Of a stretch of DNA of 49,677 nucleotides, positions 1-8,262 are shown one piece after another. The DNA is taken from the NCBI GenBank assembly GCA_017744285.1, contig JAGIBP010000025.1:1-49677 (forward strand), given 5' to 3'. A program made the position numbers and the translations under genes. Positions within the stretch are counted from its first letter, which is position 1. Every line of letters starts with the position of its first letter. Below the pieces are notes generated by a model. That model saw nothing but the letters and a program-made list of their open reading frames with translations. It had not been told where the DNA came from and searched no databases. This DNA is from Variovorax sp. (lineage in GTDB: Bacteria > Pseudomonadota > Gammaproteobacteria > Burkholderiales > Burkholderiaceae_C).

Positions 1-720
1 GTAGGCCGCCTGCTCGCCGTCGAGGGCCGGCGGGCCCGACACCGAGAGGCGCTCGGGGCAGCTCACCTTGCTCCACACGTTGCTGTGCTCGCGCATGAAT
101 TTCTCGAACAGCGCGAACTCGGGGCCGTCCACCGGCTTGGTCACGTCGGGGCGGCCCATGTGGTCGACCACCACGGTGGTGGGCAGGCTGGTGAAGAAGT
201 CCCACAGCTCGGGCAGGTCGACCGCCTCGAAGTAGATCACCACGTGCCAGCCCAGCTTGGCGATGCGGCCGGCGATCTCCATCAGCTCGTCCTTGGGCGT
301 GAAGTCCACCAGGCGCTTGACGAAGTTGAAGCGCACGCCGCGCACGCCGGCGGCGTGCAGGGCCTGCAGCTCCTCGTCGGTGACGCTGCGCTTGACCGTC
401 GCGATGCCGCGCGCCTTGCCGCCCGAGGACTGCAGCGCATCGACCATGGCGCGGTTGTCGGCGCCGTGGCAGGTGGCCTGCACGACCACGTTGCGCGCGA
501 AGCCCAGGTGATCGCGCAGCGCGAAGAGCTGCGCCTTGCTGGCGTCGCAGGGCGTGTACTTGCGCTCGGGCGCGTAGGGGAATTCGGCGCCGGGGCCGAA
601 CACGTGGCAGTGCGCGTCGACGCTGCCGGGCGGAACCTGGAACTTCGGCTTGCTCGGGCCGGTGTACCAGTCGAGCCAGCCGGCGGTCTTCTCGAAGGGG
701 CCACTGGTGGGTTTGCTCAT
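1..720 (-). CDS. ligI: 2-pyrone-4,6-dicarboxylate lactonase (partial)
   Basis: Amidohydrolase-superfamily lactonase that opens 2-pyrone-4,6-dicarboxylate to 4-oxalomesaconate in the protocatechuate 4,5-cleavage pathway (PmdD in Comamonas). The start is the ATG at 720; the C-terminus runs off the left edge of the window, so about 240 residues are visible. Seen: the metal-binding HxH in SVDAHCHVFGP near residue 37, and the VVVDHMGRPDV strand carrying a further ligand. The gene lies 11 bases downstream of the ligK stop, in the order ligJ-ligK-ligI, matching the E-F-D order of the pmd operon. The assignment rests on recalled family motifs and on this gene context. Confidence 0.9.
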   Translation of the reverse strand, partial: MSKPTSGPFEKTAGWLDWYTGPSKPKFQVPPGSVDAHCHVFGPGAEFPYAPERKYTPCDASKAQLFALRDHLGFARNVVVQATCHGADNRAMVDALQSSGGKARGIATVKRSVTDEELQALHAAGVRGVRFNFVKRLVDFTPKDELMEIAGRIAKLGWHVVIYFEAVDLPELWDFFTSLPTTVVVDHMGRPDVTKPVDGPEFALFEKFMREHSNVWSKVSCPERLSVSGPPALDGEQAAY

Positions 721-731
721 GTCGGTGTCCT

Positions 732-1415
732 TCAGTCGATGTATTTGAGTCCTGCGGCGGCCAGCGGCTCGCGCATCTTGTACATGTCCAGGCCGAGCAC
801 GCCGCTGGCCAGCTTGTCGCGCTTCTCGCCTTCGTTGGCCTCGCGCTTGCGGGCGGCTTCGAGCGTCTTGGCGGCCAGCGCGCGGGGCACGCAGACCACG
901 CCGTCGTCGTCGGCCACGATCACGTCGCCCGGGGTCACCAGCATGCCGGCGCAGACCACGGGGATGTTCACCGAGCCGATGGTGGCCTTGATGGTGCCCT
1001 TGCTGCTGATCGCCTTGCTCCAGACCGGGAACTCCATTTCCTTGAGCGTCTTGACGTCGCGCACGCCGGCATCGATGACGAGCGCACGTGCGCCGCGCGC
1101 CTTGAAGCTGGTGGCGAGCAGGTCGCCGAAGTAGCCGTCGGTGCATTCGGCCGTGATGGCCGCGACGACGATGTCGCCCGGCTGGATCTGCTCCGCCACG
1201 ACATGCATCATCCAGTTGTCGCCGGGATGCAGCAGCACGGTCACGGCCGTGCCCGAGACCTGCGCGCCGGCATAGATCGGGCGCATGTAGGGCTTGAGCA
1301 GGCCGACGCGGCCCATGGCCTCGTGCACGGTGGCCGAGCCGAGCGCGGCCAGCGCGTCGGCTGTCTCGCGGTCGGTGCGCTGGATGTTGCGGTAGACGAC
1401 GCCGAGTTCGTACAT
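732..1415 (-). CDS. ligK: 4-carboxy-4-hydroxy-2-oxoadipate aldolase
   Basis: RraA-like class II aldolase, 227 residues. It cleaves 4-carboxy-4-hydroxy-2-oxoadipate to pyruvate and oxaloacetate, the last step of protocatechuate/gallate meta-cleavage (PmdF/GalC). The sequence begins [13 protein letters not shown] and is colinear with known LigK, including the metal/substrate loop GDLLATSF...[11 protein letters not shown]. Two ATGs are six bases apart (1421 and 1415). The AGGAG at 1425-1429 is only two bases from the first but eight from the second, so 1415 is preferred. The gene is 23 bases downstream of ligJ, in the same operon. Confidence 0.93.
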   Translation of the reverse strand: MYELGVVYRNIQRTDRETADALAALGSATVHEAMGRVGLLKPYMRPIYAGAQVSGTAVTVLLHPGDNWMMHVVAEQIQPGDIVVAAITAECTDGYFGDLLATSFKARGARALVIDAGVRDVKTLKEMEFPVWSKAISSKGTIKATIGSVNIPVVCAGMLVTPGDVIVADDDGVVCVPRALAAKTLEAARKREANEGEKRDKLASGVLGLDMYKMREPLAAAGLKYID

Positions 1416-1438
1416 GGTCATTTCTCCTGTCAGATGGC

Positions 1439-2467
1439 TTACTTGCCCTTGGCCTTCAAAGCGGCATCCAGGCGCGGGAACACGCGCCGCGCATTGCCCT
1501 CGTACACCAGATAACGCTGCTCGTCCGTGAGGTTGGCCGTCGCGCTCACGTAACGCTTGGTGTCGTCGTAGTAGTGGCCGGTCTCGGGATCGATGCCGCG
1601 CACCGCGCCGATCATCTCGCTGGCGAACAGGATGTTCTCCACCGGGATCACCTTGGTCAGCAGGTCGATGCCGGGCTGGTGGTACACGCAGGTGTCGAAG
1701 AACACGTTCTTGAGCAGGTGATCCTTCAAGAGCGGCTTCTTCAGCTCCTGCGCGAGGCCGCGGTAGCGGCCCCAGTGATAGGGCGCCGCGCCGCCACCGT
1801 GCGGGATCACGAACTTCAGCGTCGGGAAATCCTTGAACAGATCGCCCTGGATCAACTGCATGAAGGCCGTCGTGTCGGCGTTGATGTAGTGCGCGCCGGT
1901 GGTGTGGAAGCAGGCGTTGCAGCTCGTGCTCACGTGGATCATCGCCGGGATGTCGTACTCGACCATCTTCTCGTAGATGGGGTACCAGTGGCGGTCGGTC
2001 AGCGGCGGGCTCGTCCAGTGGCCGCCCGAAGGATCGGGGTTGAGGTTGATGCCGACGAAGCCGTATTCCTTGACGCACTTCTCGAGTTCGGGAATGCAGG
2101 TCTTCGGATCGACGCCCGGCGACTGCGGCAGCATCGCCGCGCCGATGAAGTGGTCGGGGAAGAGCTGGCTCACGCGATGGCACAGCTCGTTGCAGATCGC
2201 GGCCCAGGTGCTCGACACCTCGAAGTCGCCGATGTGGTGCGCCATGAAGCTCGCGCGCGGGCTGAAGATGGTCAGGTCGGAGCCGCGCTCCTTCATGAAC
2301 TTCAGCTGATTGGTCTCGATCGACTCGCGCAGCTCGTCGTCGCTGATCTTCAGGTCGGCGGGATTGGGTTTGGCCGACGGGTCCTTGATGCCGGCGATCT
2401 GGGCGTTGCGCCAGTTCTCCAGCGCCTTGGGCGCGGTCGTGTAGTGACCGTGGCAGTCGATGATCAT
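1439..2467 (-). CDS. ligJ: 4-oxalomesaconate hydratase
   Basis: Amidohydrolase-superfamily hydratase of 342 residues (LigJ/PmdE type). It adds water to 4-oxalomesaconate to give 4-carboxy-4-hydroxy-2-oxoadipate, the substrate of the adjacent aldolase. Seen: N-terminal metal motif [10 protein letters not shown] (His6, His8), a later metal-site strand MIHVST, the [13 protein letters not shown] segment, and FASEMIGAV, which carries the Glu typical of LigJ. The length matches the family. It is the first clear gene of a minus-strand operon continuing into ligK and ligI. It is unrelated to the PIG-L-type GalB hydratase that does the same reaction in pseudomonads. Confidence 0.92.
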   Translation of the reverse strand: MIIDCHGHYTTAPKALENWRNAQIAGIKDPSAKPNPADLKISDDELRESIETNQLKFMKERGSDLTIFSPRASFMAHHIGDFEVSSTWAAICNELCHRVSQLFPDHFIGAAMLPQSPGVDPKTCIPELEKCVKEYGFVGINLNPDPSGGHWTSPPLTDRHWYPIYEKMVEYDIPAMIHVSTSCNACFHTTGAHYINADTTAFMQLIQGDLFKDFPTLKFVIPHGGGAAPYHWGRYRGLAQELKKPLLKDHLLKNVFFDTCVYHQPGIDLLTKVIPVENILFASEMIGAVRGIDPETGHYYDDTKRYVSATANLTDEQRYLVYEGNARRVFPRLDAALKAKGK

Positions 2468-2500
2468 GTGCTTGCTCCTTGTTTGAACGGATTCCAGGTT

Positions 2501-2645
2501 ACTCGGCGCTTCGCGCTACTTCCAGCGCACCCACTGGCACAGCCCAGCCCAGGGCACCCGCGGAACCGGCTTCGCCGGGCCGCTGGGTGCGCCCCCCTCC
2601 CGACGAAGTCGAGAGAGGGGGGAGCCGCGAAGCGGCTTGGGGGGT
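2501..2645. repeat. structured intergenic repeat with four or more hairpins
   Basis: The ligJ upstream gap holds a chain of stem-loops, each with a TTC or GAA loop. They are GCGC-TTC-GCGC (2506-2516); CCGGC-TTC-GCCGG (2566-2578) nested in an outer stem GCACCCGCGG / CCGC(T)GGGTGC (2554-2563 with 2580-2590); CGAC-GAA-GTCG (2601-2611) nested in CCCCCCTC / GAGGGGGG (2592-2599 with 2615-2622); and AGCCGC-GAA-GCGGCT (2623-2637), followed by a G-run. This looks like a dispersed, REP-like intergenic element of Comamonadaceae chromosomes; that identification is from memory. It could also end transcription coming from the ModA-like gene. Confidence 0.75.
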
Positions 2646-2653
2646 GCTCTCAT

Positions 2654-3343
2654 TCATGCCGGGTCCATGCCCTGGCGCCGCTTGGCCTCGGCCGCTTCGG
2701 GCGAGGCCATGAAACTCAACAGCCGGCGCACCGCGTCCGCCTTCGGCGAGCCCGCGACGACGCCGGCCGAAAAAGTGGTGGTGACTTGGATAGCGGGCGG
2801 CAGCGGGCCGACGACGTCGATGCCTTGGAGGCTGATCAGTTCGCTCAGTTGCTGGAAGCCCAGCGCCACCTTGCCTTCGGCCACCAGCGAACCGACCGGG
2901 ACGCCGGGCGGCGCCTGCACCGTGCGCTCGCGCACCTGATCCGCGATGCCCCAGCGCTCGAAGAGCTTCTGCAACGCGACGCCGCTCGGGCCGGTGGAAT
3001 AGCCGATCGTGGACGCATTCGCCACGGCCTGACGGACCGCGTCTTCCGAGCCCAGGTCGGGGTGCGGCGTGCCGGCGCGCACGGCCACCGCCACCCCCGA
3101 ATGCACCAGGTCGACCTTGCTGCCCGGCTCCACGCGCCCCGCGGCCTGCAGCTTGTCGATGGCGTCCGATGCCAGGAAGACGACGTCGAACGGCTCGCCG
3201 GCCTGCACGCGCTTGGCGGCGTCCACGCCGCCGACCGACTCGATCGCGACCGGCTCGCCGCCGCGCGCCTGCCACGCCTGGGCCAGGTCGGCGAGGACCT
3301 GACGGGTCGCCATGGACGAGATACCTCGCAGCGAAGAGGTCAT
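2654..3343 (-). CDS. ModA-like substrate-binding domain protein, no signal peptide
   Basis: A 229-residue type II periplasmic-binding-fold protein resembling the molybdate-binding ModA family. Seen: an early SVGGVDAAKRVQAGEPFDVVFLAS segment, a central STGPSGVALQKLFERWGI motif and a C-terminal ASPEAAEAKRRQGMDP tail like other ModA-type proteins. No secretion signal precedes the fold: the chain starts MTSSLRGISSMATRQ. A good AGGAG lies seven to eight bases before the ATG at 3343, so a missed upstream signal is unlikely. No ABC permease or ATPase is adjacent. Its place beside the protocatechuate genes and divergent from a LysR gene suggests cytoplasmic ligand sensing or sequestration, which is inference. 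Confidence 0.7.
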   Translation of the reverse strand: MTSSLRGISSMATRQVLADLAQAWQARGGEPVAIESVGGVDAAKRVQAGEPFDVVFLASDAIDKLQAAGRVEPGSKVDLVHSGVAVAVRAGTPHPDLGSEDAVRQAVANASTIGYSTGPSGVALQKLFERWGIADQVRERTVQAPPGVPVGSLVAEGKVALGFQQLSELISLQGIDVVGPLPPAIQVTTTFSAGVVAGSPKADAVRRLLSFMASPEAAEAKRRQGMDPA

Positions 3344-3441
3344 GTGCTTTGTCTCCTGAAGGGTGCGTTGCGCGGGCGCGAGCGGGGAAATGGAGCTCTC
3401 ATTGTCCGAAGCGGGGCAGCGTCTGAACAGCACCATCTCCG

Positions 3442-3500
3442 GCTATCAGTTAGACCAGACCGGCATATCTGCCGATATGATTCCCTCATTTCGTGATAGC
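3442..3500. promoter_or_regulatory. symmetric LysR-type operator region
   Basis: In the gap between the ModA-like gene and the LysR gene, CATATC-TGCC-GATATG (3464-3479) is a perfect inverted repeat. It is bracketed by a second inverted pair, GCTATCA (3442-3448) and TGATAGC (3494-3500), whose centre falls half a base from that of the inner palindrome. LysR regulators bind such A/T-rich dyads in divergent promoters. The position suggests autoregulation and control of the ModA-like/ligJKI side. Confidence 0.55.
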
Positions 3501-3526
3501 TTTTCTTCCCCAACGTCACGGCTGAC

Positions 3527-4423
3527 ATGGACCTCAGGCAGCTTGAATACTTCGTGCGCGTGGCCGAGCTGGGCAGCTTCACGCGCGCCTCGCAGGTGCT
3601 GGACATCGCCCAGCCCGCCCTCTCCCGACAGGTGCGATTGCTCGAAGTGGAACTGCGCCAGAACCTGCTGGTGCGCAACGGTCGCGGCGTGACCCTCACC
3701 GACGCCGGCAACCTGCTGCTGGAGCACGGCCGGGGCATCCTGCACCAGGTGGCCCGCGCGCAGGAGGAGCTGGCCGTGGAGCGCGGCGGCCTGGCCGGGC
3801 GCGTGGCGCTCGGCCTGCCGCCGAGCGTGGCGCGGGCCTATGCGGTGCCGCTGATCCGCGCTTTCCGCCAGCGCCTGCCCCAGGCGCAGCTCTCGATCAC
3901 CGAAGGCCTGAGCGTCGCCATGCAGGAGGCGCTGGCCTCCGGCCGGCTCGATGTCGCGGTGCTCTACAACGCGCAACCGACCGCCGGGCTCGACATCCTT
4001 CCGCTGATGGAAGAAGAACTCGTGCTGGTGCAGCAGCGCCCGCTCGGCCTGGCGGAAGACCCGCCCCTGCCGGTGCCGCTGCGCCAGTTGGCCGATCTGC
4101 CGCTGATCATCCCGAGCCGCCCGAACGCCATCCGCATGCAGGTGGAATCGGAGCTCGCGGCCCTCGGCCTGATGCCGCGCGTGGTGCTGGAGATCGATGG
4201 CGTTCCCGCGATCCTCGAACTGGTCGCCGAGGGCCTGGGCAGCGCCGTGCTGACCCGGCACGCGGTGGCGAGTTCGGTGCGGCCCTCGGCCTACAGCGTG
4301 CGGCCGATCGGCGAGCCCTCGCTGCGCGTGCGGGCCTGGCTGGTCACCAGCGCGCAGCGGCCGGCCACCCGCACGCAACAGGCGGCGATCGCCCTGCTGA
4401 AAGAAGTGCTGGCGAACGGCTGA
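3527..4423 (+). CDS. LysR-family transcriptional regulator
   Basis: A 298-residue LysR regulator: winged helix-turn-helix at residues 1-60 (MDLRQLEYFVRVAELGSF...QPALSRQVRLLE) and an effector-binding domain from about residue 90. The PSRPNAIR segment and general layout resemble the Nac/Cbl branch often found next to aromatic or organic-acid genes. It is divergent from the ModA-like gene, with a clear dyad in the 183-base gap. By position it probably controls the protocatechuate lower-pathway operon on the minus strand. The effector cannot be read from sequence. The ATG at 3527 is the natural start, directly at the HTH. Confidence 0.9.
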   Translation: MDLRQLEYFVRVAELGSFTRASQVLDIAQPALSRQVRLLEVELRQNLLVRNGRGVTLTDAGNLLLEHGRGILHQVARAQEELAVERGGLAGRVALGLPPSVARAYAVPLIRAFRQRLPQAQLSITEGLSVAMQEALASGRLDVAVLYNAQPTAGLDILPLMEEELVLVQQRPLGLAEDPPLPVPLRQLADLPLIIPSRPNAIRMQVESELAALGLMPRVVLEIDGVPAILELVAEGLGSAVLTRHAVASSVRPSAYSVRPIGEPSLRVRAWLVTSAQRPATRTQQAAIALLKEVLANG

Positions 4424-4510
4424 GCAACCGGCCCGCGCCTGCGCAATCGACGACCCTCGGCGGTCGAATACACTTTCGGGCGGCAAGAACACAAAGACAG
4501 GGAGAACGAA

Positions 4511-5038
4511 ATGCCGATATTTGCCAGCCCCAAGAAATCGCGCCTGCTGCAACTCAAGCAGGCCACCCAATACCTGATGCAGCACATCCGGATGTCCGGC
4601 AACTGCGAGTGGCGAACAACCCAGGACGAGAGCACGCAGCAAGGGCTCCTGCTGCTCATCAACACCTACCACGTCGTGCCGATGCAAGAACACGGCAAGC
4701 TCCGGGCCTACTTCAGTCGCAAGCTGACCGAAATGGGTGCGCTCGACAAGGAGGAGCCGCTGGTCGTGAAGATTCGCGACAGCCGCGCACTCTCGATGTC
4801 CATGCAGCCACCGATCCGCGTGAGTTCGAGCGACGTGGCCGCCATGCTGATTGCGGCCAATCCGCCGGTATCGAAGGGCGCCCAGGCCGATCGACTGGCC
4901 GAGCTGCGCAAGAAACTGGCTGAGGAATCCCGGCAGCTCCTGTCCGGAGAACTGGTCGACGACAGCAAGGCCGGCGACGCGTTCCAGCCCCCGGAAGATT
5001 TCCAGGTGACCGACCTGGGCAAGATCCGAGCCCGGTGA
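4511..5038 (+). CDS. hypothetical protein, 175 aa
   Basis: Not recognised. It encodes a soluble, charged 175-residue protein with no signal peptide or membrane segment. The N-terminus MPIFASPKKSRLLQLKQATQYL is basic and amphipathic. The middle has NTYHVVPMQEHGKLRAYFSRKL. A likely helical stretch, GAQADRLAELRKKLAEESRQLL, occupies residues 123-144, followed by an acidic proline-containing tail. A GGGAGA sequence precedes the ATG by five bases. It stands alone between the LysR gene and a convergent Bug gene four bases away. The open frame has good codon periodicity and a real ribosome-binding site, so I take it as a gene, but I assign no function. Confidence 0.65.
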   Translation: MPIFASPKKSRLLQLKQATQYLMQHIRMSGNCEWRTTQDESTQQGLLLLINTYHVVPMQEHGKLRAYFSRKLTEMGALDKEEPLVVKIRDSRALSMSMQPPIRVSSSDVAAMLIAANPPVSKGAQADRLAELRKKLAEESRQLLSGELVDDSKAGDAFQPPEDFQVTDLGKIRAR

Positions 5039-5042
5039 ATCC

Positions 5043-6059
5043 CTAGATCTTCTCGAGTCCCGCCTTCGCGATCACTTCGGCCCAGCGCTTCGTGTCCGAG
5101 GCCAGCAGCTCGCCAAGCTGCGCCGGCGTGCTGCCCTGGGCGCTCAGGTTCAGCGCCTGCAGCTGCTTCTTCACGTCGGCCTGCGCCACCGCCGCCTGCA
5201 CCTCGCGGCTGAGGCGCTCGACGATCGCGGGCGGCGTGCCGGCCGGCAGCGCGAGGCCGTTCCAGGACGTGACGTTGAAGTTCGCCATGGCACCGCCGCT
5301 CTCGCGCACGGCCGGCACGTCCGGCAGCTCGGGTGCGCGTTCGCGTCCCAGGACGGCCAGCGCGCGCAGCGACTTGCCCTGCAGGTGCGGCATCAGCGGC
5401 CCGAGGATGTCGACCAGCAGGTCGATCTCGCCGCCGATCACCGCCGAGACCACCGGGGGCGTGCCATTGAAGGGAACGACCTGCGCCTGGATACCGGCCG
5501 TGAGCTTGAACAGCTCCGCCGCCAGGTTCTGCGTCGTGCCGATCTGCGGCGTGCCGATATTGAGCTTGCCCGGATTGCTGCGCGCATAGGCCAGCACGTC
5601 GGCCAGGGACTTGAAGCGGCTGTTCTGCGCCACGGCGATGCCGAGGTCGAAGCGCGCCAGCTGGGACACGGGCGCGAAGTCCTTGAGCGTGTCGAAGGGC
5701 AGCTTCTTGAAGAGCGCCGCGCTGACGGCCGTGCCGCTGGAGATCAGGAGCATGGTGTAGCCGTCTGCCGCGGCGCGCGCGACCATTTCACCGGCCACCA
5801 CGCCGCCGGCGCTGGGGCGGTTGTCGATGACCACGGGCTGTCCCAGCGCGGCCGCCAGCTTCTGGCCCACCGCGCGCGCGGTCAGGTCGGCCGCGCCGCC
5901 GGGACCGTTCGGCACCACCAGCCGCAGCGGGCGCGAGGGAAAGGCGGCCTGGGCCCACGCCGGCAGAGCCGTGGCCGCGGCGGCCAGGGCGCCGGCACCC
6001 AGGACGAGGTGGCGGCGAAGGGGGTCGACTGGCGTGGAAAGGTCTCTGCGATCGGTCAT
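5043..6059 (-). CDS. Bug-family (TctC-like) extracytoplasmic solute receptor
   Basis: A 338-residue tripartite-tricarboxylate-transporter receptor. The N-terminus has a twin-arginine-like signal (PLRRHLVLGAGALAAAATAL, cleavage near AWAQA), then the family signature PSRPLRLVVPNGPGGAADLTAR and VVIDNRPSAGG. The PQIGTTQNLAAELFK and VPAVRESGG segments are typical Bug ligand-lobe motifs. Bug proteins bind carboxylates in the periplasm. No TctA/TctB membrane partner is present, as is usual in Burkholderiales, so the ligand is unknown. The gene is divergent from the alpha/beta hydrolase; the 135-base gap carries no clear operator. Confidence 0.92.
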   Translation of the reverse strand: MTDRRDLSTPVDPLRRHLVLGAGALAAAATALPAWAQAAFPSRPLRLVVPNGPGGAADLTARAVGQKLAAALGQPVVIDNRPSAGGVVAGEMVARAAADGYTMLLISSGTAVSAALFKKLPFDTLKDFAPVSQLARFDLGIAVAQNSRFKSLADVLAYARSNPGKLNIGTPQIGTTQNLAAELFKLTAGIQAQVVPFNGTPPVVSAVIGGEIDLLVDILGPLMPHLQGKSLRALAVLGRERAPELPDVPAVRESGGAMANFNVTSWNGLALPAGTPPAIVERLSREVQAAVAQADVKKQLQALNLSAQGSTPAQLGELLASDTKRWAEVIAKAGLEKI

Positions 6060-6194
6060 GGATGGGCTGTCTCGAAAATCAAAGCCGGCGAGCGTAGCAC
6101 TTCGCGCCGCGCGCCGCGGCGCCACGCCCGGCGTGAGTCCGGGAGAATCAGGCGATCTTTTTTCGTTCCACTCGATTTTTCTGAAGGTGCCGTG

Positions 6195-6905
6195 ATGAGC
6201 CGAAGCTGCGTCGTTCTCTTGCCAGGTCTGCTTTGCGACGAGGCCGTCTGGCCGCACCAGCGCGCAGCCCTGGCCCCGGCGGACTGCTTCATCCCCTCCT
6301 ATGGCCTCGCGAACGACATCGGCGAGATGGCGCGCGGCGTGCTCGCGAGCGTGCCGGCGCAGCGCTTCAGCCTCGCGGGCCACTCCATGGGCGGACGCGT
6401 GGCGCTCGAAATCGTGCGGCTCGCACCCGAGCGGGTCGAGCGCCTGGCCTTGCTCGATACCGGCATCGAGCCGATCGCCGCGGGCGACGCCGGCACCCTC
6501 GAGCGCGACAAGCGCATGGCCCTGCTGCGCATCGCCCGCGAGCAAGGCATGCGCGCGATGGGCGAGCAATGGGCGCGCGGCATGGTCCATCCGCGCCGGC
6601 TGGAGACGCCGGTGTTCGCCGAGATCCTCGACATGATCGAGCGCCGCACGCCCGAGGTCTTCGAGGCGCAGATCCAGGCCCTGCTGGGCCGCCCCGATGC
6701 GACACCGGTCCTCGCGGCCCTGCGCTGCCCGACCCTGATCCTGTGCGGCCGCCAGGACGCCTGGAGCCCGTTCGAGCGCCACGAGCGGATGCACCGGATG
6801 TGTCCGGGGTCCGCGCTCGTCGCCATCGAAGAGAGCGGGCACATGAGCACCATGGAACAGCCCGAGGCCGTATCCCGGGCGCTGCTCGACTGGATGCGCG
6901 GCTGA
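6195..6905 (+). CDS. alpha/beta-fold hydrolase
   Basis: A 236-residue alpha/beta hydrolase with oxyanion segment LLPGLLCDEAVW, nucleophile elbow GHSMGG (Ser near residue 59), acid residue in LILCGRQDAWSP and catalytic His in EESGHMSTMEQP. This is the small esterase / enol-lactone-hydrolase type. The ATG at 6195 follows GAAGG by seven bases; a GTG one codon upstream is less likely. It converges on the LysR gene next door with only six bases between the stops. Its position near ligAB suggests hydrolysis of an aromatic ester or a ring-cleavage product, but that is inference from neighbours only. Confidence 0.85.
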   Translation: MSRSCVVLLPGLLCDEAVWPHQRAALAPADCFIPSYGLANDIGEMARGVLASVPAQRFSLAGHSMGGRVALEIVRLAPERVERLALLDTGIEPIAAGDAGTLERDKRMALLRIAREQGMRAMGEQWARGMVHPRRLETPVFAEILDMIERRTPEVFEAQIQALLGRPDATPVLAALRCPTLILCGRQDAWSPFERHERMHRMCPGSALVAIEESGHMSTMEQPEAVSRALLDWMRG

Positions 6906-6911
6906 AGCGGT

Positions 6912-7820
6912 TCAGGAAGAGCGCGTCGCGCGCCGGGCGCAGGCCTCGAGCTGCGCGCGCATCCAGCGGTGCGCCGCGTCCTCGTGGTAGCGCCGATGCC
7001 ACACCATGTACATCGGCAGCGGCGGGCAGGCCACCGGGGGCGCGACGCTCGCGAATTCACGCAGCAGCCCGAGGCCCAGCCGCGCGGGCGCCGTCGCGAG
7101 CAAGGGGCTGCCACGCAGAAAGGCCGGCAGTCCTGCGAAGCCCGGGACCGTGACCGCGAAGCGCCTGTGCACGCCGGCCTCGGCCAGCGCCTCGTCCACC
7201 GCGAGCATGCGGCGCGGCTCGTAGACCACGGTGACGTGGTCCGCGGCCAGGTAGTCGCGCCGGCCCTGCGGCGCCTCGCGCGCGGCCGCGTCGTAGTAGA
7301 CGCGCCAGCGGTCCTCGAAGAGGCGCTTTTGCATCACGTCGCCGCCTTCGGGCGGGCGCGGGCTGACCACGAGGTCGCAGCCACCATGGCGCAGCATCTC
7401 CAGCGTCGGCACGTCCGACGGGATGATGCGCAGCGCCACGCCCGGCGCGAGATCGCGCAGGCGCGCCGCGAGCGCGGGCAGCAGCACGTCGCGCTGGAAG
7501 TCGTTGGCCGCGATCGCGAAGGTGGTGCGCCATTCGGCGGGCTCGAAGTGGCTGCCGCGTGCGAACGCCTCCATGCCGGCGAGCAGTTGGCGCGCCTGCA
7601 CCGCCAGCTCGTGGGCGCGCGCGGTCGCGACGATGCCCCGGCCGGACTTCACGAACAACGGGTCGCCCGCAATGGCCCGAAGGCGCCCCAGCAAATGGCT
7701 CACCGCCGACTGGGTGACGCCCAGTTGCGCCGCGGCGCCGGTGATCGAACCCGCCTCCACGACCGCGAGCAGCAGCCGCAGGAGCCGGGCGTCGAGGTTG
7801 TATTCATCGATTCTCCTCAT
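6912..7820 (-). CDS. LysR-family regulator divergent from ligAB
   Basis: A 302-residue LysR regulator: HTH at residues 8-65 (LRLLLAVVEAGSITGAAAQLGVTQSAVSHLLGRL) and a ligand-binding domain to the C-terminus. The GDPLFVKSGRGI and FAIAANDFQRDVLLPALAARL motifs place it in the NahR/NodD/LinR-like branch, which often senses aromatics. It is transcribed away from ligA with a 79-base shared promoter gap, so it is the likely activator of ligAB. No Shine-Dalgarno is evident before the ATG at 7820, and the next in-frame ATGs upstream would need implausibly long extensions. Confidence 0.88.
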   Translation of the reverse strand: MRRIDEYNLDARLLRLLLAVVEAGSITGAAAQLGVTQSAVSHLLGRLRAIAGDPLFVKSGRGIVATARAHELAVQARQLLAGMEAFARGSHFEPAEWRTTFAIAANDFQRDVLLPALAARLRDLAPGVALRIIPSDVPTLEMLRHGGCDLVVSPRPPEGGDVMQKRLFEDRWRVYYDAAAREAPQGRRDYLAADHVTVVYEPRRMLAVDEALAEAGVHRRFAVTVPGFAGLPAFLRGSPLLATAPARLGLGLLREFASVAPPVACPPLPMYMVWHRRYHEDAAHRWMRAQLEACARRATRSS

Positions 7821-7899
7821 GGGATTGATGATGATCGATCTGTTTATCCGTGGCAACGGAAGATCGACACTGGGGCCGACCCATCGACCAGGAGACCCC

Positions 7900-8241
7900 A
7901 TGGACGCACCGATTCCCGGCACCACGCTCTTCGACGGCGACCAGGCGAAGAAGGGCTACGCGCTCAACAAGATGTGCTTCTCGTTCAACGAGGAAGCCAA
8001 TCGCAGGGCCTTCCTCGCGGATGAAGAGGCGTACATGCGCCGCTTCGGCCTGAACGAGCAGCAGGCCGCCGCCATCCGCGCGCGCAACGTGCTGCAGCTG
8101 ATCGAGGCCGGCGGCAACGCCTACTACCTCGCCAAGTTCGCCGGCATCTTCAAGCTCGACATGCAGGACATCGGCGCGCAGCAGACCGGCATGAGCAAGG
8201 AAGCCTTCCAGGCCAAGCTCGACGCGGCGGCACGGCAATAA
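7900..8241 (+). CDS. ligA: protocatechuate 4,5-dioxygenase alpha subunit
   Basis: Small LigA-type subunit of the extradiol dioxygenase that opens protocatechuate (or a close relative such as gallate) between C4 and C5. At 113 residues it is shorter than the 139-149 residues I recall for Sphingobium LigA and Comamonas PmdA. It keeps the core PGTTLFDGDQAKKGYALNKMC, the AYMRRFGLNEQQ helix and EAGGNAYYLAKF, but lacks the C-terminal SPAGVRS-type tail. AGGAG lies six bases before the ATG. The beta subunit follows after 21 bases. Substrate preference is not decided by sequence. Confidence 0.88.
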   Translation: MDAPIPGTTLFDGDQAKKGYALNKMCFSFNEEANRRAFLADEEAYMRRFGLNEQQAAAIRARNVLQLIEAGGNAYYLAKFAGIFKLDMQDIGAQQTGMSKEAFQAKLDAAARQ

Positions 8242-8262
8242 CCATCCCTTCGGAGAGACACC

